From Sphingomonas donggukensis (GTDB lineage Bacteria > Pseudomonadota > Alphaproteobacteria > Sphingomonadales > Sphingomonadaceae), in contig NZ_CP098401.1 in assembly GCF_023674425.1 (NCBI RefSeq), positions 186,001-250,000 on the forward strand: a DNA stretch of 64,000 bases, in the 5' to 3' direction. Shown piece by piece: positions 18,431 through 26,805 of the stretch. Positions within the stretch are counted from its first letter, which is position 1, and every line of letters begins with the position of its first letter. A program made the position numbers and the translations under genes. Under the pieces are notes generated by a model, which was given only the letters and a program-made list of their open reading frames with translations, searched no databases and had not been told where the DNA came from.

Positions 18431-21142
18431 TCAGAAGGCCGTGCGGAAGCCGACGTAGAAGCGTCGGCGGAGAAGGTCGTAGGTCATCGTGTCGGTATTG
18501 CCGTCGGTGAAGCTCGGGATATACGGCGCCATGGTGTCGAAGAGGTTGTCGACGCCGATCTGGAACCGCGTCTTGGCGTCCACCTCGAACGCGATCTGCG
18601 CATTGTGGTAGAAGATGTCGGGCGTACGATACCCGATCGCGGTGGGCGCGGCGTTGAAGTCTTGCGCCTTGCCGATCCACTGCGTGGACCAGGTCAACGC
18701 GACGCCGTCCTGCTTTGCCGTGGCGACGCCGTAGCCGCGCCACTTCGGATAGCCGCCATTGCCGCCGCCGATGCGCCCGTCGAAGATGATCGGCGCGCCG
18801 CCGGGGAATGGCTCGACGACATATTCGTTGAGATAGGTCGCGTTGAGATCGATCTGCAATTCAAGGCGGCCGAGCGTATGCCCGTAGACGAGGCCGAGAT
18901 CGAGACCGCTCATGCGCTCGAGGCCGGTGTTGATCGGCTGCGCCGAAAGTGCGGTGACCTCGCCGGTGAGCGGGCTGCGGACGAAGTCCTTGCAGAACGG
19001 GCTGGAGAGATTGGCGCTGGCGTAGCAGACCGCGAGCTTCGTCGATCCCGGGATCGCGCGGATCGCGCCGGTGATGTCGATGTCGAACCAGTCGGCGGTC
19101 AGCGACAGGCCGGGAATGATCCCGCGCGGCTGGATGACGGTTCCGACCGTCCAGCTCTTCGACGTCTCGGGCCGGAGGTTCTGGTTGCCGCCGACGGTCG
19201 TGAGGATCGTGGTGCCGAGCTGGACGTAGTTCGCGGGCACGCCCGACGCGCGGCAGTTGGCGACGAGGGTCGCGTTGGTGCTCGTGCCGTAGCGGCTGCA
19301 GGGATCGGAGGTCGTGAGGTTGCCCTCGGAGACGCCGCCGAACAGCTCCGGGACATTGGGCACGCGGAAGCCAGTTCCGTAAGTGCCGCGCACGCGGACG
19401 CCCTCGGTGATCATCCAGTCGGCGCTGAACTTGTAGTTCCAGTCGCTGCCGAAAAGGTCGTAGTCCGAATAGCGCACTGCGCCGTCGAGGGTCAGCGCGC
19501 GGAAGAACGGCGTGTTCGCCAGCACCGGCACCGAGACTTCGAGATACGCCTCCTTGGCCTTGGTCGAACCCGAGATCGGCGACTGCTGGTTGGTGTTGGC
19601 GATGCCCGCGACCGTCAGCGGATCGGGATTGCGCCAACCCTTCTCCTGCCGATACGTCACGCCCGTCGCGAACGACACCGCGCCGGCAGGCAGCCGGAAC
19701 AGGTCTCCGTTCAGGTCGGCCGTCACCGACAGCAGCGAATTGCCGCCGGTGTCGCGCGAGGTGAAGAGGATGTAGTTCAGCACTTGGGGCGTCAGGTCGC
19801 CGAAGCCGAGATAGTCCCCGCATGGGATCGCGGCGCCGGGCGCAAGGCTGCACTTCGACGTGTCGATAGTGTTGCCGACGCGCTGAAGGTTCGCGATGTT
19901 GGTCGAACCGTCGATCCCGGTGTTGCGGCCATACGCACCCGCCACCTCCCACGCCCAGTCATTGGCGAACTTGCCCCGGAAGCCGAGCGTGCCCTGATAG
20001 GTGTCGGTCCGCTGGAAGAACTGGCGCGGCCCTGGCTCTGCCAGTCGGCGCTGAACGAGCACGATGTTCTGGCCCGTCGGGTTAGTCGGATTCGTGGCCG
20101 AGATCGCGAGGTTCCGCAGCGTGCCGGGCGTCGCGATCTGGTCCGACTTGCGGTGCGTGTAGAGGAACTCGCCGAACGCCTGCAGGCCGTCGGTGAGTTC
20201 GTAGTCGCCGAACACGGCCGTCGTGATGCGCTCGATCGGACTCACCGCATAAAGGAACGGGTTCGAGTTGAAGTTATGCTTGGCCGCGCTGTAGGGCTCG
20301 AAGAAATTGCCGTTGCCGCCGGGCACCTGGTTGAAGTTGATCTGCTGTCCATTGGGGAGCACCGCGCGTCCACCGATCGTCGATGCGCTGTTGACGCAGC
20401 TGAGCGAGCCCGGCGTCGTCTCCGCGAGCGAGCACGGCGCACGCGTGGCCATGTTGACCGGTTCGGTCTTCTGATAGGTCGCCGCCGCAAGGATGCCGCC
20501 ACGATCGCCGCGCATGCCCCACAGCAGGTCGATCGTGTAGTCGCCGCCGTCGCCGCGCTCGGTGATGCCGCTGCGGCCGCTGATTCCGAGGCCGTTGTAG
20601 TCGGTGCGTGTGATCAGATTCACTACGCCGGCCATCGCATCGGCACCGTAGATCGCCGAGGCGCCGTCCTTCAGGACGTCGGTCCGCGCCAGCGCGACCA
20701 CCGGTATCATGTTCAGGTCGGGTGACGAGTTCGCGCCGGTTCCGCCGGCCACGAGACGGCGGTTGTTGAGCAGGACGAGCGTGCGCTTGATACCCAGACC
20801 GCGAAGGTTGACCTGCGCGGTGCCGTAGCCGTTCCCCGTCCAATAGGCCGACGTCTGGTTACCCGCAAAGCCGGCGTTGGCGGGAAGCCGCTGCAGCAGC
20901 GTCTCGACGTTGACGATGCCGGTGCTTTCGATCTGCTCGGCTGAAACCACCGTCGCGGGTCCGACGCCAGCGATGTCCTGACGGCGGATGCGGCTGCCGG
21001 TCACCAGGATGTCGCCACCCGGCGCGGCCTCCTGACCTTCCGCACTCGGCTGCGCGGCGTCGGTCGATTTGGTGGTCTGCCCATAGGCGGGTGCGATGCC
21101 GCCCAGCATCGTGGCGGCGAGAAGTGCGGTCGCTAGCTTCAT
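18431..21142 (-). CDS. TonB-dependent outer membrane receptor
   Basis: 903 residues. A signal peptide (1-21, ending APAYGQ) precedes a plug domain (about 40-170: DILVTGSRIRRQD, VNLRGLGIKRTLVLLNNRR, VLKDGASAIYGADAMAGVVN) and a 22-strand barrel. The C-terminus RRRFYVGFRTAF ends with the aromatic residue needed for outer membrane assembly. The plug sequence is of the broad sphingomonad TonB family whose substrates range from metallophores to sugars and peptides, so the cargo cannot be read from sequence. It heads the operon with two PepSY genes and has a palindromic operator 47 bases before its ATG. Confidence 0.92.
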   Translation of the reverse strand: MKLATALLAATMLGGIAPAYGQTTKSTDAAQPSAEGQEAAPGGDILVTGSRIRRQDIAGVGPATVVSAEQIESTGIVNVETLLQRLPANAGFAGNQTSAYWTGNGYGTAQVNLRGLGIKRTLVLLNNRRLVAGGTGANSSPDLNMIPVVALARTDVLKDGASAIYGADAMAGVVNLITRTDYNGLGISGRSGITERGDGGDYTIDLLWGMRGDRGGILAAATYQKTEPVNMATRAPCSLAETTPGSLSCVNSASTIGGRAVLPNGQQINFNQVPGGNGNFFEPYSAAKHNFNSNPFLYAVSPIERITTAVFGDYELTDGLQAFGEFLYTHRKSDQIATPGTLRNLAISATNPTNPTGQNIVLVQRRLAEPGPRQFFQRTDTYQGTLGFRGKFANDWAWEVAGAYGRNTGIDGSTNIANLQRVGNTIDTSKCSLAPGAAIPCGDYLGFGDLTPQVLNYILFTSRDTGGNSLLSVTADLNGDLFRLPAGAVSFATGVTYRQEKGWRNPDPLTVAGIANTNQQSPISGSTKAKEAYLEVSVPVLANTPFFRALTLDGAVRYSDYDLFGSDWNYKFSADWMITEGVRVRGTYGTGFRVPNVPELFGGVSEGNLTTSDPCSRYGTSTNATLVANCRASGVPANYVQLGTTILTTVGGNQNLRPETSKSWTVGTVIQPRGIIPGLSLTADWFDIDITGAIRAIPGSTKLAVCYASANLSSPFCKDFVRSPLTGEVTALSAQPINTGLERMSGLDLGLVYGHTLGRLELQIDLNATYLNEYVVEPFPGGAPIIFDGRIGGGNGGYPKWRGYGVATAKQDGVALTWSTQWIGKAQDFNAAPTAIGYRTPDIFYHNAQIAFEVDAKTRFQIGVDNLFDTMAPYIPSFTDGNTDTMTYDLLRRRFYVGFRTAF

Positions 21143-21188
21143 TGATTGTCCCCCGGCATCCTAGCCCGATGCGGAGAAAGAACATCAT

Positions 21189-21200
21189 CTGTATATACAG
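21189..21200. promoter_or_regulatory. Palindromic GntR/HutC-type operator before TonB operon
   Basis: A perfect 12-base palindrome CTGTATATACAG. GntR/HutC proteins recognise such TGTATA-TACA dyads. It lies 47 bases before the TonB receptor ATG, where it would overlap the promoter, and a degenerate copy precedes the HutC-type regulator gene at the other end of the cluster. Confidence 0.65.
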
Positions 21201-21526
21201 GTCAAGAATAAATTGTCTTGAAAATCAATTGCTTAGGCGCTTACGCCGTGGGCGAAGTCTCGTTGCTATACGCACGCGATTGCGACACCCCTCGCGGTTC
21301 AAGCCGAACGATTACTTTTTTTCGTCCGGGCGCGATCAGACGCAATTTAACCACAGCGAGCGATCAGGGCCCTTTCGGGTAAAGACGTCGTCGGCGGTGT
21401 ATCCAGCTGGCCGATTCCAACTCGAGTCGGGTTTCGAGTCGCTGGTTTCACCAAGCTCGAATTCGCAGCGCTTCCGCTTGGCGAACGAGTGGGTTCGCAA
21501 CGCAGCCGTCCCGCCGGGCGAGGAAC
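21201..21526. other. Intergenic stretch without a recognisable gene
   Basis: About 326 bases between the TonB promoter and the end of copD, more AT-rich near 21200-21340 (including a TTTTTTT run near 21315). A minus-strand reading frame crosses it but shows no family features, ribosome site or protein-like composition. It may be decayed DNA or an untranslated spacer. No tRNA, hairpin terminator or operator besides 21189 was seen. Confidence 0.5.
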
Positions 21527-22444
21527 TCAAACGGGCATTGACGAGGGTTCGATCGTTCCCAGCCATGAGACCAGTGCCAGCACCGCGACCAGGCACGCCG
21601 TCTCGGCCGCGAGACTTGCCCGCAACGCGGTGACCGCTCCCGACCAATCGTCGGCGACACCGCTTCCGGCGAGCCAGGGAGTTAGCCTGAACCGGTTAGC
21701 AGCAGCCAGGCCGAGCATGGCGGCGAACACGGCGATCTTGGCAATCAGCAACTGTCCATAAGTGGTCGCCGGCAGCGCCGCGACGTTCGCCGGGCCGACG
21801 AGAAGCCAGGAGTTGGCGATGCCAGTCACCACGATAACGCCGACGACCGACGTGCCGACGCGTGAGAAGCCGTCGAGCGCCCGGTGCGTGGCGGAGACAT
21901 CACCCGCGCTGATGCGGATCTGCAAACGGGTAACGAGGAAGAGCAGCGACATCAGCGCGCCCGCCCATGCACCGGCGGCAAGCAGATGCCCTATGTCTGC
22001 GACGAGATGGAACCAGCCCAGCGGTCCCTGGTCCATTACCCCGTGTCCAGACCATGCCAGACTCGCGATGGCGACGCCGCCGCCCAGCGACGCCAGCGCC
22101 AGCATCGCGGGCGCGCTGCGGCGCCAGGCCGCCGCCGCAGCGACGACCGCCAGGAGACCCGCCACGCGGGCGAACCACGCCATTCCGAGCGACATTCCCG
22201 TCAGAACGGCCGCGATGCCATCGACGTCGACTCCGGCGATGCCGGTGCCGCCCATCGACGCCACCACGACGAGAAGGCCGATGGCGGAGAGGATCAATCC
22301 CGCCGCGCCCGACATCGCCAAGACCACGCGCAGTGGCAGCGCGTCGCGCACGCCCGGCGAGTATAGCGCGAAGAGGGGGATGCCAAACGCCGCCGCCAGG
22401 ACGAAATAGAGTCCGAACCGGACGGCGACGTTCAGCAATTCCAT
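21527..22444 (-). CDS. copD: Copper resistance membrane protein CopD
   Basis: About 305 residues with eight predicted membrane helices, matching CopD/PcoD. Conserved features include WSGHGVMDQGPLGWFHLVADIGHLLAAGAWAG (split around residue 150), whose histidines line the presumed copper path, and SRVGTSVVGVIVVTGIANSW. CopD works with CopC and is thought to move copper across the inner membrane. The GTG at 22450 overlapping the copC stop (GTGA) is an alternative start two codons upstream of the ATG used here. Confidence 0.9.
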   Translation of the reverse strand: MELLNVAVRFGLYFVLAAAFGIPLFALYSPGVRDALPLRVVLAMSGAAGLILSAIGLLVVVASMGGTGIAGVDVDGIAAVLTGMSLGMAWFARVAGLLAVVAAAAAWRRSAPAMLALASLGGGVAIASLAWSGHGVMDQGPLGWFHLVADIGHLLAAGAWAGALMSLLFLVTRLQIRISAGDVSATHRALDGFSRVGTSVVGVIVVTGIANSWLLVGPANVAALPATTYGQLLIAKIAVFAAMLGLAAANRFRLTPWLAGSGVADDWSGAVTALRASLAAETACLVAVLALVSWLGTIEPSSMPV

Positions 22445-22446
22445 CG

Positions 22447-22818
22447 TCACCGAACCATGAAGCCGTAGCTGCCCTTTACACGGTGGGTGTCGGACGACAC
22501 GACGTGCCAATCGAGCCTGTAGGTGCCGCGCGGCAGCGGCTTGGCGAGCGTGACGACCACGGTCTTCCCGTCCGGACCCACTGCGGTACTCGCCGTCATC
22601 TTCATCGGCGTCGACATCTTCATGCCCGGCATGTCGGTCATGACGAGCTCCACGCCGGAAAACTTGGCGACCAGCGGTTCCGAGAAAGTCAGCTGTAGCC
22701 TGCCTGTCGCGGCGACCGACGCGTTGGGCGCAGGCGTCGCCGACACCAGCTTGGGATGGGCGAGGGCGGGGCTCGCCGTGGCGAGCGCGGCCACCGCCGC
22801 GAGAATGCCGATACGCAT
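22447..22818 (-). CDS. copC: Periplasmic copper-binding protein CopC
   Basis: 123 residues. A signal peptide (1-20, ending ASPALA) leaves a mature N-terminus starting His-Pro-Lys, the N-terminal histidine that is a Cu(II) ligand in CopC. DWHVVSSDTHRVKG near the C-terminus supplies the other Asp/His ligands. A methionine cluster (MTDMPGMKMSTPMKMT, about 62-77) could bind Cu(I). The immunoglobulin-like fold length is typical. It is translationally coupled to copD and divergent from the cnrYXH-like genes across 179 bases. Confidence 0.93.
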   Translation of the reverse strand: MRIGILAAVAALATASPALAHPKLVSATPAPNASVAATGRLQLTFSEPLVAKFSGVELVMTDMPGMKMSTPMKMTASTAVGPDGKTVVVTLAKPLPRGTYRLDWHVVSSDTHRVKGSYGFMVR

Positions 22819-22892
22819 GTTGCAACTCCTTGGCTCCGGCCAACCGCCGGCACGTTCGATACGCGCCGGATGATCCCGGCCCTCGAAAATGT

Positions 22893-22937
22893 GTTCGACT
22901 ATCGAACGCGGACGGGACTTTAAGCCCTTATCTCGTC
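22893..22937. promoter_or_regulatory. Dyad operator and possible ECF promoter between copC and cnrY-like gene
   Basis: A perfect dyad GTTCGA-CTA-TCGAAC (22893-22907) lies in the divergent intergenic region. Just right of it, reading plus, GGGAC (22914-22918) and CGTC (22934-22937) are 15 bases apart, resembling an ECF sigma promoter that could be autoregulated by the downstream sigma factor. Both assignments are inference, and the promoter match is weak. Confidence 0.35.
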
Positions 22938-22997
22938 TAATGGTGAGGGCGAACGCCAACGCATGCGTAATCCACCGGTGAAGGACACGGAGAGAGG

Positions 22998-23273
22998 ATG
23001 ATGACGACAGATCTGGACGGCGCGCTGCGACGGCTGAGCGCCGCCGACCATCCCGGGCTCGACGGGATCGACGGCGCGATTCTGAGCGGCATCCGGGCTC
23101 GCCGGGATTCGCGCGCCGGCATCCGGATGGCCGGAATCGCCGGCGTCGGCGCGATCGCCCTCGGCGCGCTGGCCGCAGGCCCCGGAACGCCGCCCGCATC
23201 CGCCGCGCCGCTCGCGCCATTCGGCGCCGCCGCGCCGCTCGCACCCTCCACGCTGCTGATGACCGACCAGTGA
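22998..23273 (+). CDS. CnrY-like membrane anti-sigma factor
   Basis: 91 residues. A cytoplasmic segment (1-40) would bind the sigma factor, a single hydrophobic helix (about 43-62) follows, and a short periplasmic Ala/Pro tail includes SAAPLAPFG. CnrY of Cupriavidus metallidurans has the same size, one helix and a similar ASPFG-containing tail. It would hold the ECF sigma factor at the membrane until metal is sensed by the CnrX-like protein. Identification rests on architecture, gene order and tail similarity. GAGAGG precedes the ATG; its stop overlaps the next start. Confidence 0.72.
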   Translation: MMTTDLDGALRRLSAADHPGLDGIDGAILSGIRARRDSRAGIRMAGIAGVGAIALGALAAGPGTPPASAAPLAPFGAAAPLAPSTLLMTDQ

Positions 23274-23707
23274 GGACCTGGCGGCTCGCCATCGTCGTTG
23301 TCGTCGCCTTCCTGGCGGCGGTCGCGGGCGTCTGGATCGGCCGGACGTTCATCCCGGCGCATCAGGCGCGTGGTTCCGAGCTGCACGAGGTACTGCATCA
23401 TGAGCTGAAGCTGGACGGTAGCCAGGAAGCCCGCATCGAACTCCTTGAGCAGCAATTCGCCGTGCGGCGTCGTGCCCTCGAACTGGAAATGCGCGCGCAC
23501 AACGCGCGGCTCGCCGAGGCGATCGCAGCGGAGCACGGCAACGGTCCAAGGGTCGTGGCGGCAATCGACGCCTCGCACCGCACGATGGGCGAACTCCAGA
23601 AGGAGACGCTCGCGCACATCTTCGCGATGCGTCAGGTCCTGCGTCCCGACCAGGCCGCCACCTTCGACCGCGCGGTGGTCAGGTCGCTCACCGCCGACGC
23701 GCGGTGA
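23270..23707 (+). CDS. CnrX-like periplasmic metal sensor
   Basis: 145 residues from a GTG overlapping the previous stop. An N-terminal membrane anchor (5-24) is followed by a helical periplasmic sensor. The Co/Ni ligands of CnrX (His42, His46, Glu63, His119, Met123, from memory) map to His39, His43, Glu60, His116 and Met120, all with the same offset of three. This includes the HIFAM motif that carries the sensing methionine. In CnrX, metal binding recruits Met123 and signals to CnrY. The metal sensed here may be Ni/Co or Cu; context favours copper, ligands favour Ni/Co. Confidence 0.85.
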   Translation: MRTWRLAIVVVVAFLAAVAGVWIGRTFIPAHQARGSELHEVLHHELKLDGSQEARIELLEQQFAVRRRALELEMRAHNARLAEAIAAEHGNGPRVVAAIDASHRTMGELQKETLAHIFAMRQVLRPDQAATFDRAVVRSLTADAR

Positions 23708-24288
23708 AGTCCGACTATGGCGCGCTCTCGGACGGGGAGCTCGCGGCCCTCGCGGCGGTTGGCGGGGAAGCGGCCTTCCGCGAGATCGTCCGCCGCCACA
23801 GCAGCCAGGTCTACCGCCTGATCGTCGGCAACGTATCGGACCCCGACGAGGCGCTGGACCTGGTGCAGGAGACCTTCATCTCCGCCCACGGCGCGCTGCG
23901 CCGCTTCGACCCGTCGCGCCCGATGGCTGCATGGCTGTCGGTGATCGCGCTGAACAAGTGCCGGGACTGGGCGCGGCGCCGGACCGTGCGAAGGTTCTTC
24001 GCATTCGCACGGCCGATCGACGAGGTCGCCGGCGAACTCGCGTCCGACGCACCCGGCATCGACGTGGCGGCTGCCGACCGGCAGGAGCTCGAACGGCTTC
24101 GGCAGGCGATCACCGAGCTGCCGACCGCCCTGCGCGAACCGCTCGTCCTGCATTCGGTCGAGGGCATGAGCCAGGCCGACACGGCGTCGGTGCTGGCGAT
24201 TACGGAGAAGGCCGTGGAGACACGCCTAAGGCGCGCCCGCATCCGGCTTGCAGAGATTCTCGCGCGCCATCCGCCTGCCGGACATTGA
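23704..24288 (+). CDS. ECF sigma factor, CnrH-like
   Basis: 194 residues from GTG 23704 overlapping the sensor stop. Sigma region 2 covers about 20-90 (AFREIVRRHSSQVYRLI, DEALDLVQETFISAH, WLSVIALNKCRDWARRR) and region 4 about 118-180 (LREPLVLHSVEGMSQADTA, ITEKAVETRLRRARIRL). As third gene of a Y-X-H set it would be released when the sensor binds metal and then transcribe metal-resistance genes and probably its own operon. The small 59-residue gene downstream is on the opposite strand. Confidence 0.92.
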   Translation: MKSDYGALSDGELAALAAVGGEAAFREIVRRHSSQVYRLIVGNVSDPDEALDLVQETFISAHGALRRFDPSRPMAAWLSVIALNKCRDWARRRTVRRFFAFARPIDEVAGELASDAPGIDVAAADRQELERLRQAITELPTALREPLVLHSVEGMSQADTASVLAITEKAVETRLRRARIRLAEILARHPPAGH

Positions 24289-24373
24289 ACTGCCTCGACC
24301 GTGTCAGACGTCGCGAATAACCGCCCCAACGCTTGGTCAGCTTAGAAAATCGGCCAACATGAGTTCTGCGCAA

Positions 24374-24553
24374 CTACGCGGGCTGCAGCTGATCTCGCGC
24401 AGTGGCTAGGGGAAGCCGGTGGTCTAGCATCCTGGCATATTCCTCGGCCATTCTCAGATGAGCATGGGCGACGGTGGGGTCTTCGCAAGCCTTGGCCCGC
24501 TCGCGCTCTTGCTCGAGGCGTACACTATAATAGCTGATGTCGTCATCGCGCAT
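24374..24553 (-). CDS. Small hypothetical protein (59 aa)
   Basis: MRDDDISYYSVRLEQERERA begins a 59-residue, mostly helical, charged protein with one Cys and several His (AHAHLRMAEEYARMLDHRL), ending QLQPA and TAG. A GGAGG ribosome site lies 6 bases before the ATG. Short proteins with this DDxxYY...ERERA style are frequent in sphingomonads; no function is known. It lies between the convergent sigma-factor gene and the promoter of the multicopper oxidase operon. Confidence 0.65.
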   Translation of the reverse strand: MRDDDISYYSVRLEQERERAKACEDPTVAHAHLRMAEEYARMLDHRLPLATARDQLQPA

Positions 24554-24682
24554 GTCGTCCTCCTGGCTTGAGTCGGGATAAAATTATTCAAGCAATTCAA
24601 CGATTGCAACACTACTGCAGCGCTACGTCGGATGGAAACTCTGCTCACTGGCGCTCCGAATCCCGCTCGTCGTTCAGTGGGG

Positions 24683-24713
24683 TTGACCCTGTCACGATGT
24701 CAGACCCGATATC
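24683..24713 (+). promoter_or_regulatory. MerR/CueR-type promoter of copA-copB operon
   Basis: TTGACC (24683-24688), 19-base spacer, GATATC (24708-24713). The spacer matches the spacer of the copper ATPase promoter at 13 of 19 positions and both share CACGATGTCAG. The spacing fits a promoter activated by DNA distortion by a MerR protein, most likely the CueR encoded at 11372-11773. Confidence 0.75.
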
Positions 24714-24798
24714 GCAGAGAGGTCAATCGTTTGAGGGGCGACGCGCTCCGCTGCGTAGCACCGAATGAACACCAACCTCGCCAACGCCGGAATCCCGA

Positions 24799-26805
24799 AT
24801 GAACCAGACGATCGATCGACGCGCGCTCATCAAGGGCGCAGGCTTCGGCGGCGCGGGCCTCGCGCTCGGAGCCTACCTGCCGGCATGGGCGCAGACCGTG
24901 TCGCCCGGGCTGACGTCGCCGTTGCCGGTGGTGTCGGGCAACGACATCACCCTCAGGATCGCGCGGCAGACGATGACCATCGACGGCCGCACGTCGAAGG
25001 CGATCGGCATCAACGGGACCGTGCCCGCGCCGCTGATCCGGCTGCGCGAGGGGCAGACCGTCCGCCTGAACGTCGTCAACGACCTCGACGAGGACAGCTC
25101 GATCCACTGGCACGGGCTGCTGGTCCCGCCGCAGCACGACGGCGTGCCGGGGGTCTCCTTTCCCGGCATCCGGCCGCGGTCGAGCTATCTCTACGAGTTC
25201 CCGATTCGGCAGAACGGCACCTACTGGTATCACAGCCATTCGGGCCTGCAGGAACAGCTCGGTCACTATGGGCCGATCGTGATCGACCCGGCGGGTGAGG
25301 ATCCGGTGAAGTCCGACCGCGAGCACGTCGTCGTGCTGTCCGACCACAGCCAACTCTCGCCCGAATCCATCTTCCGGCGGATGAAGGTCGATCCGGGCCA
25401 TTTCAACTTCCAGCGGCAGACGCTCGCCGGCCTGCTGGCGGGCCGCGACCAGCCGCTCAAGGAACGCGTCGACTGGGGCAGGATGCGGATGGATCCGACC
25501 GACATCTCCGACGCGACCGGCCCTGCCTACACCTACCTCGTCAACGGACACGGCCCCTTCGACAACTGGACGGCGCTGTTCACACCGGGCCAGCGCGTGC
25601 GCCTGCGCGTCATCAACGCCTCGGCGATGACGACCTTCAACGTCCGCATCCCGGGGCTGCGGCTGACCGTCGTCCAGGCCGACGGGCAGAACGTGATGCC
25701 GGTCGAGGTCGACGAGTTCCAGATCGGTGTGGCCGAGACCTATGACGTCATCGTCACGCCGACAGAGGACAGGGCGTTCACGCTGGTCGGCGAGTCGATC
25801 GACCGCTCGGGCATGGCGCGCGCCACATTGGCGCCACGCCCCGGGATGGCGGCCGAGGTGCCACCGCTGCGCAAGCGGCCGCTCGCGACCATGAAGGACA
25901 TGGGCATGGGCGACATGTCGATGGGGCACGGCGAGATGCCGGGCATGGACATGTCGAGCGGCAGCATGGGCGGGATGGATATGTCCGGCGGTGCGATGCG
26001 CGGCGTCGATCCGACGGCGGAAAAGAATCCGTCGGCGAAGCTGGCGACCCGCGCACTGGCGGCAGGCGCCGCGGCGATGAGCGGGATGGATCATGGCGCG
26101 ATGCCGATGGACCACTCGACCATGGCCGGAATGGATCATGGTGCCGCGGCTGCATCCTCGGGTGGTATGGCCGGAATGGATCACGGCGCGATGCCGGCGC
26201 AGTCGGGCGGCATGGCCGGCAGGGACCATGGATCGATGGACATGGGCGCGATGAAGATGCGCGACTTTGCCAATGCGCCGCAGGTGAAGCGGACGCCCGG
26301 CGTCCAGACCATCTCGCCGATGCCGATGGATCGCACCGGCGAGCCCGGCCAGGGGCTCGAGGACGTGGGCCACAAGGTGCTGACCTACCGCGACCTGATG
26401 TCGCTCGAGCGCAATCCGGACGTTCGCGCGCCGTCGCGCAGCATCGACATCCACCTGACCGGCAACATGGAGCGCTTCATGTGGTCGTTCGACGGGGAGA
26501 AGATGTCCGACGTGCACATGCCGATCCCGTTCGTCGAGGGCGAGCGCGTGCGCGTGAACCTGATCAACGACAGCATGATGGGCCACCCGATCCACATCCA
26601 CGGCCACTTCTTCGAGCTGGTAACCGGGCATGGCGACCATGGCCCCCGCAAGCACACCGTGATCGTCCAGCCGGGCGGGAAGGTGACGTGGGACTTCACC
26701 GCCGACGCGGTCGGCGACTGGGCGTTCCACTGCCACCTGCTCTACCACATGCACGCCGGGATGATGCGCATCGTCAGCGTCCGGCCAAAGGGAGAGGCGG
26801 CATGA
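24799..26805 (+). CDS. copA: Periplasmic multicopper oxidase CopA/PcoA type
   Basis: 668 residues. A Tat signal (RRALIKGAGF...) precedes three cupredoxin domains. The copper-site motifs are HWHG, HSHSG, HPIHIHGH and HCHLLYHMHAG. Between domains 2 and 3 (about 365-485) is a Met/His-rich insertion with repeated GMDHG and GHGEM units that should bind extra copper. The enzyme oxidises Cu(I) to less toxic Cu(II) in the periplasm. Size and layout are standard for the plasmid-borne CopA/PcoA family. The stop overlaps the copB start by 4 bases. Confidence 0.95.
   Translation: MNQTIDRRALIKGAGFGGAGLALGAYLPAWAQTVSPGLTSPLPVVSGNDITLRIARQTMTIDGRTSKAIGINGTVPAPLIRLREGQTVRLNVVNDLDEDSSIHWHGLLVPPQHDGVPGVSFPGIRPRSSYLYEFPIRQNGTYWYHSHSGLQEQLGHYGPIVIDPAGEDPVKSDREHVVVLSDHSQLSPESIFRRMKVDPGHFNFQRQTLAGLLAGRDQPLKERVDWGRMRMDPTDISDATGPAYTYLVNGHGPFDNWTALFTPGQRVRLRVINASAMTTFNVRIPGLRLTVVQADGQNVMPVEVDEFQIGVAETYDVIVTPTEDRAFTLVGESIDRSGMARATLAPRPGMAAEVPPLRKRPLATMKDMGMGDMSMGHGEMPGMDMSSGSMGGMDMSGGAMRGVDPTAEKNPSAKLATRALAAGAAAMSGMDHGAMPMDHSTMAGMDHGAAAASSGGMAGMDHGAMPAQSGGMAGRDHGSMDMGAMKMRDFANAPQVKRTPGVQTISPMPMDRTGEPGQGLEDVGHKVLTYRDLMSLERNPDVRAPSRSIDIHLTGNMERFMWSFDGEKMSDVHMPIPFVEGERVRVNLINDSMMGHPIHIHGHFFELVTGHGDHGPRKHTVIVQPGGKVTWDFTADAVGDWAFHCHLLYHMHAGMMRIVSVRPKGEAA

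Noticed and set aside
21336..21647. 103-codon minus-strand frame between TonB promoter and copD
   Set aside because: No ribosome site, no recognisable domain, and it overlaps the end of copD. Could be decayed DNA, not supportable as a gene.
24765..25298. Frame starting MNTNLANAGIPNE 34 bases before the multicopper oxidase, considered as a leader or separate gene
   Set aside because: It runs on as an out-of-frame shadow of copA; no independent stop or ribosome site supports a short leader peptide.
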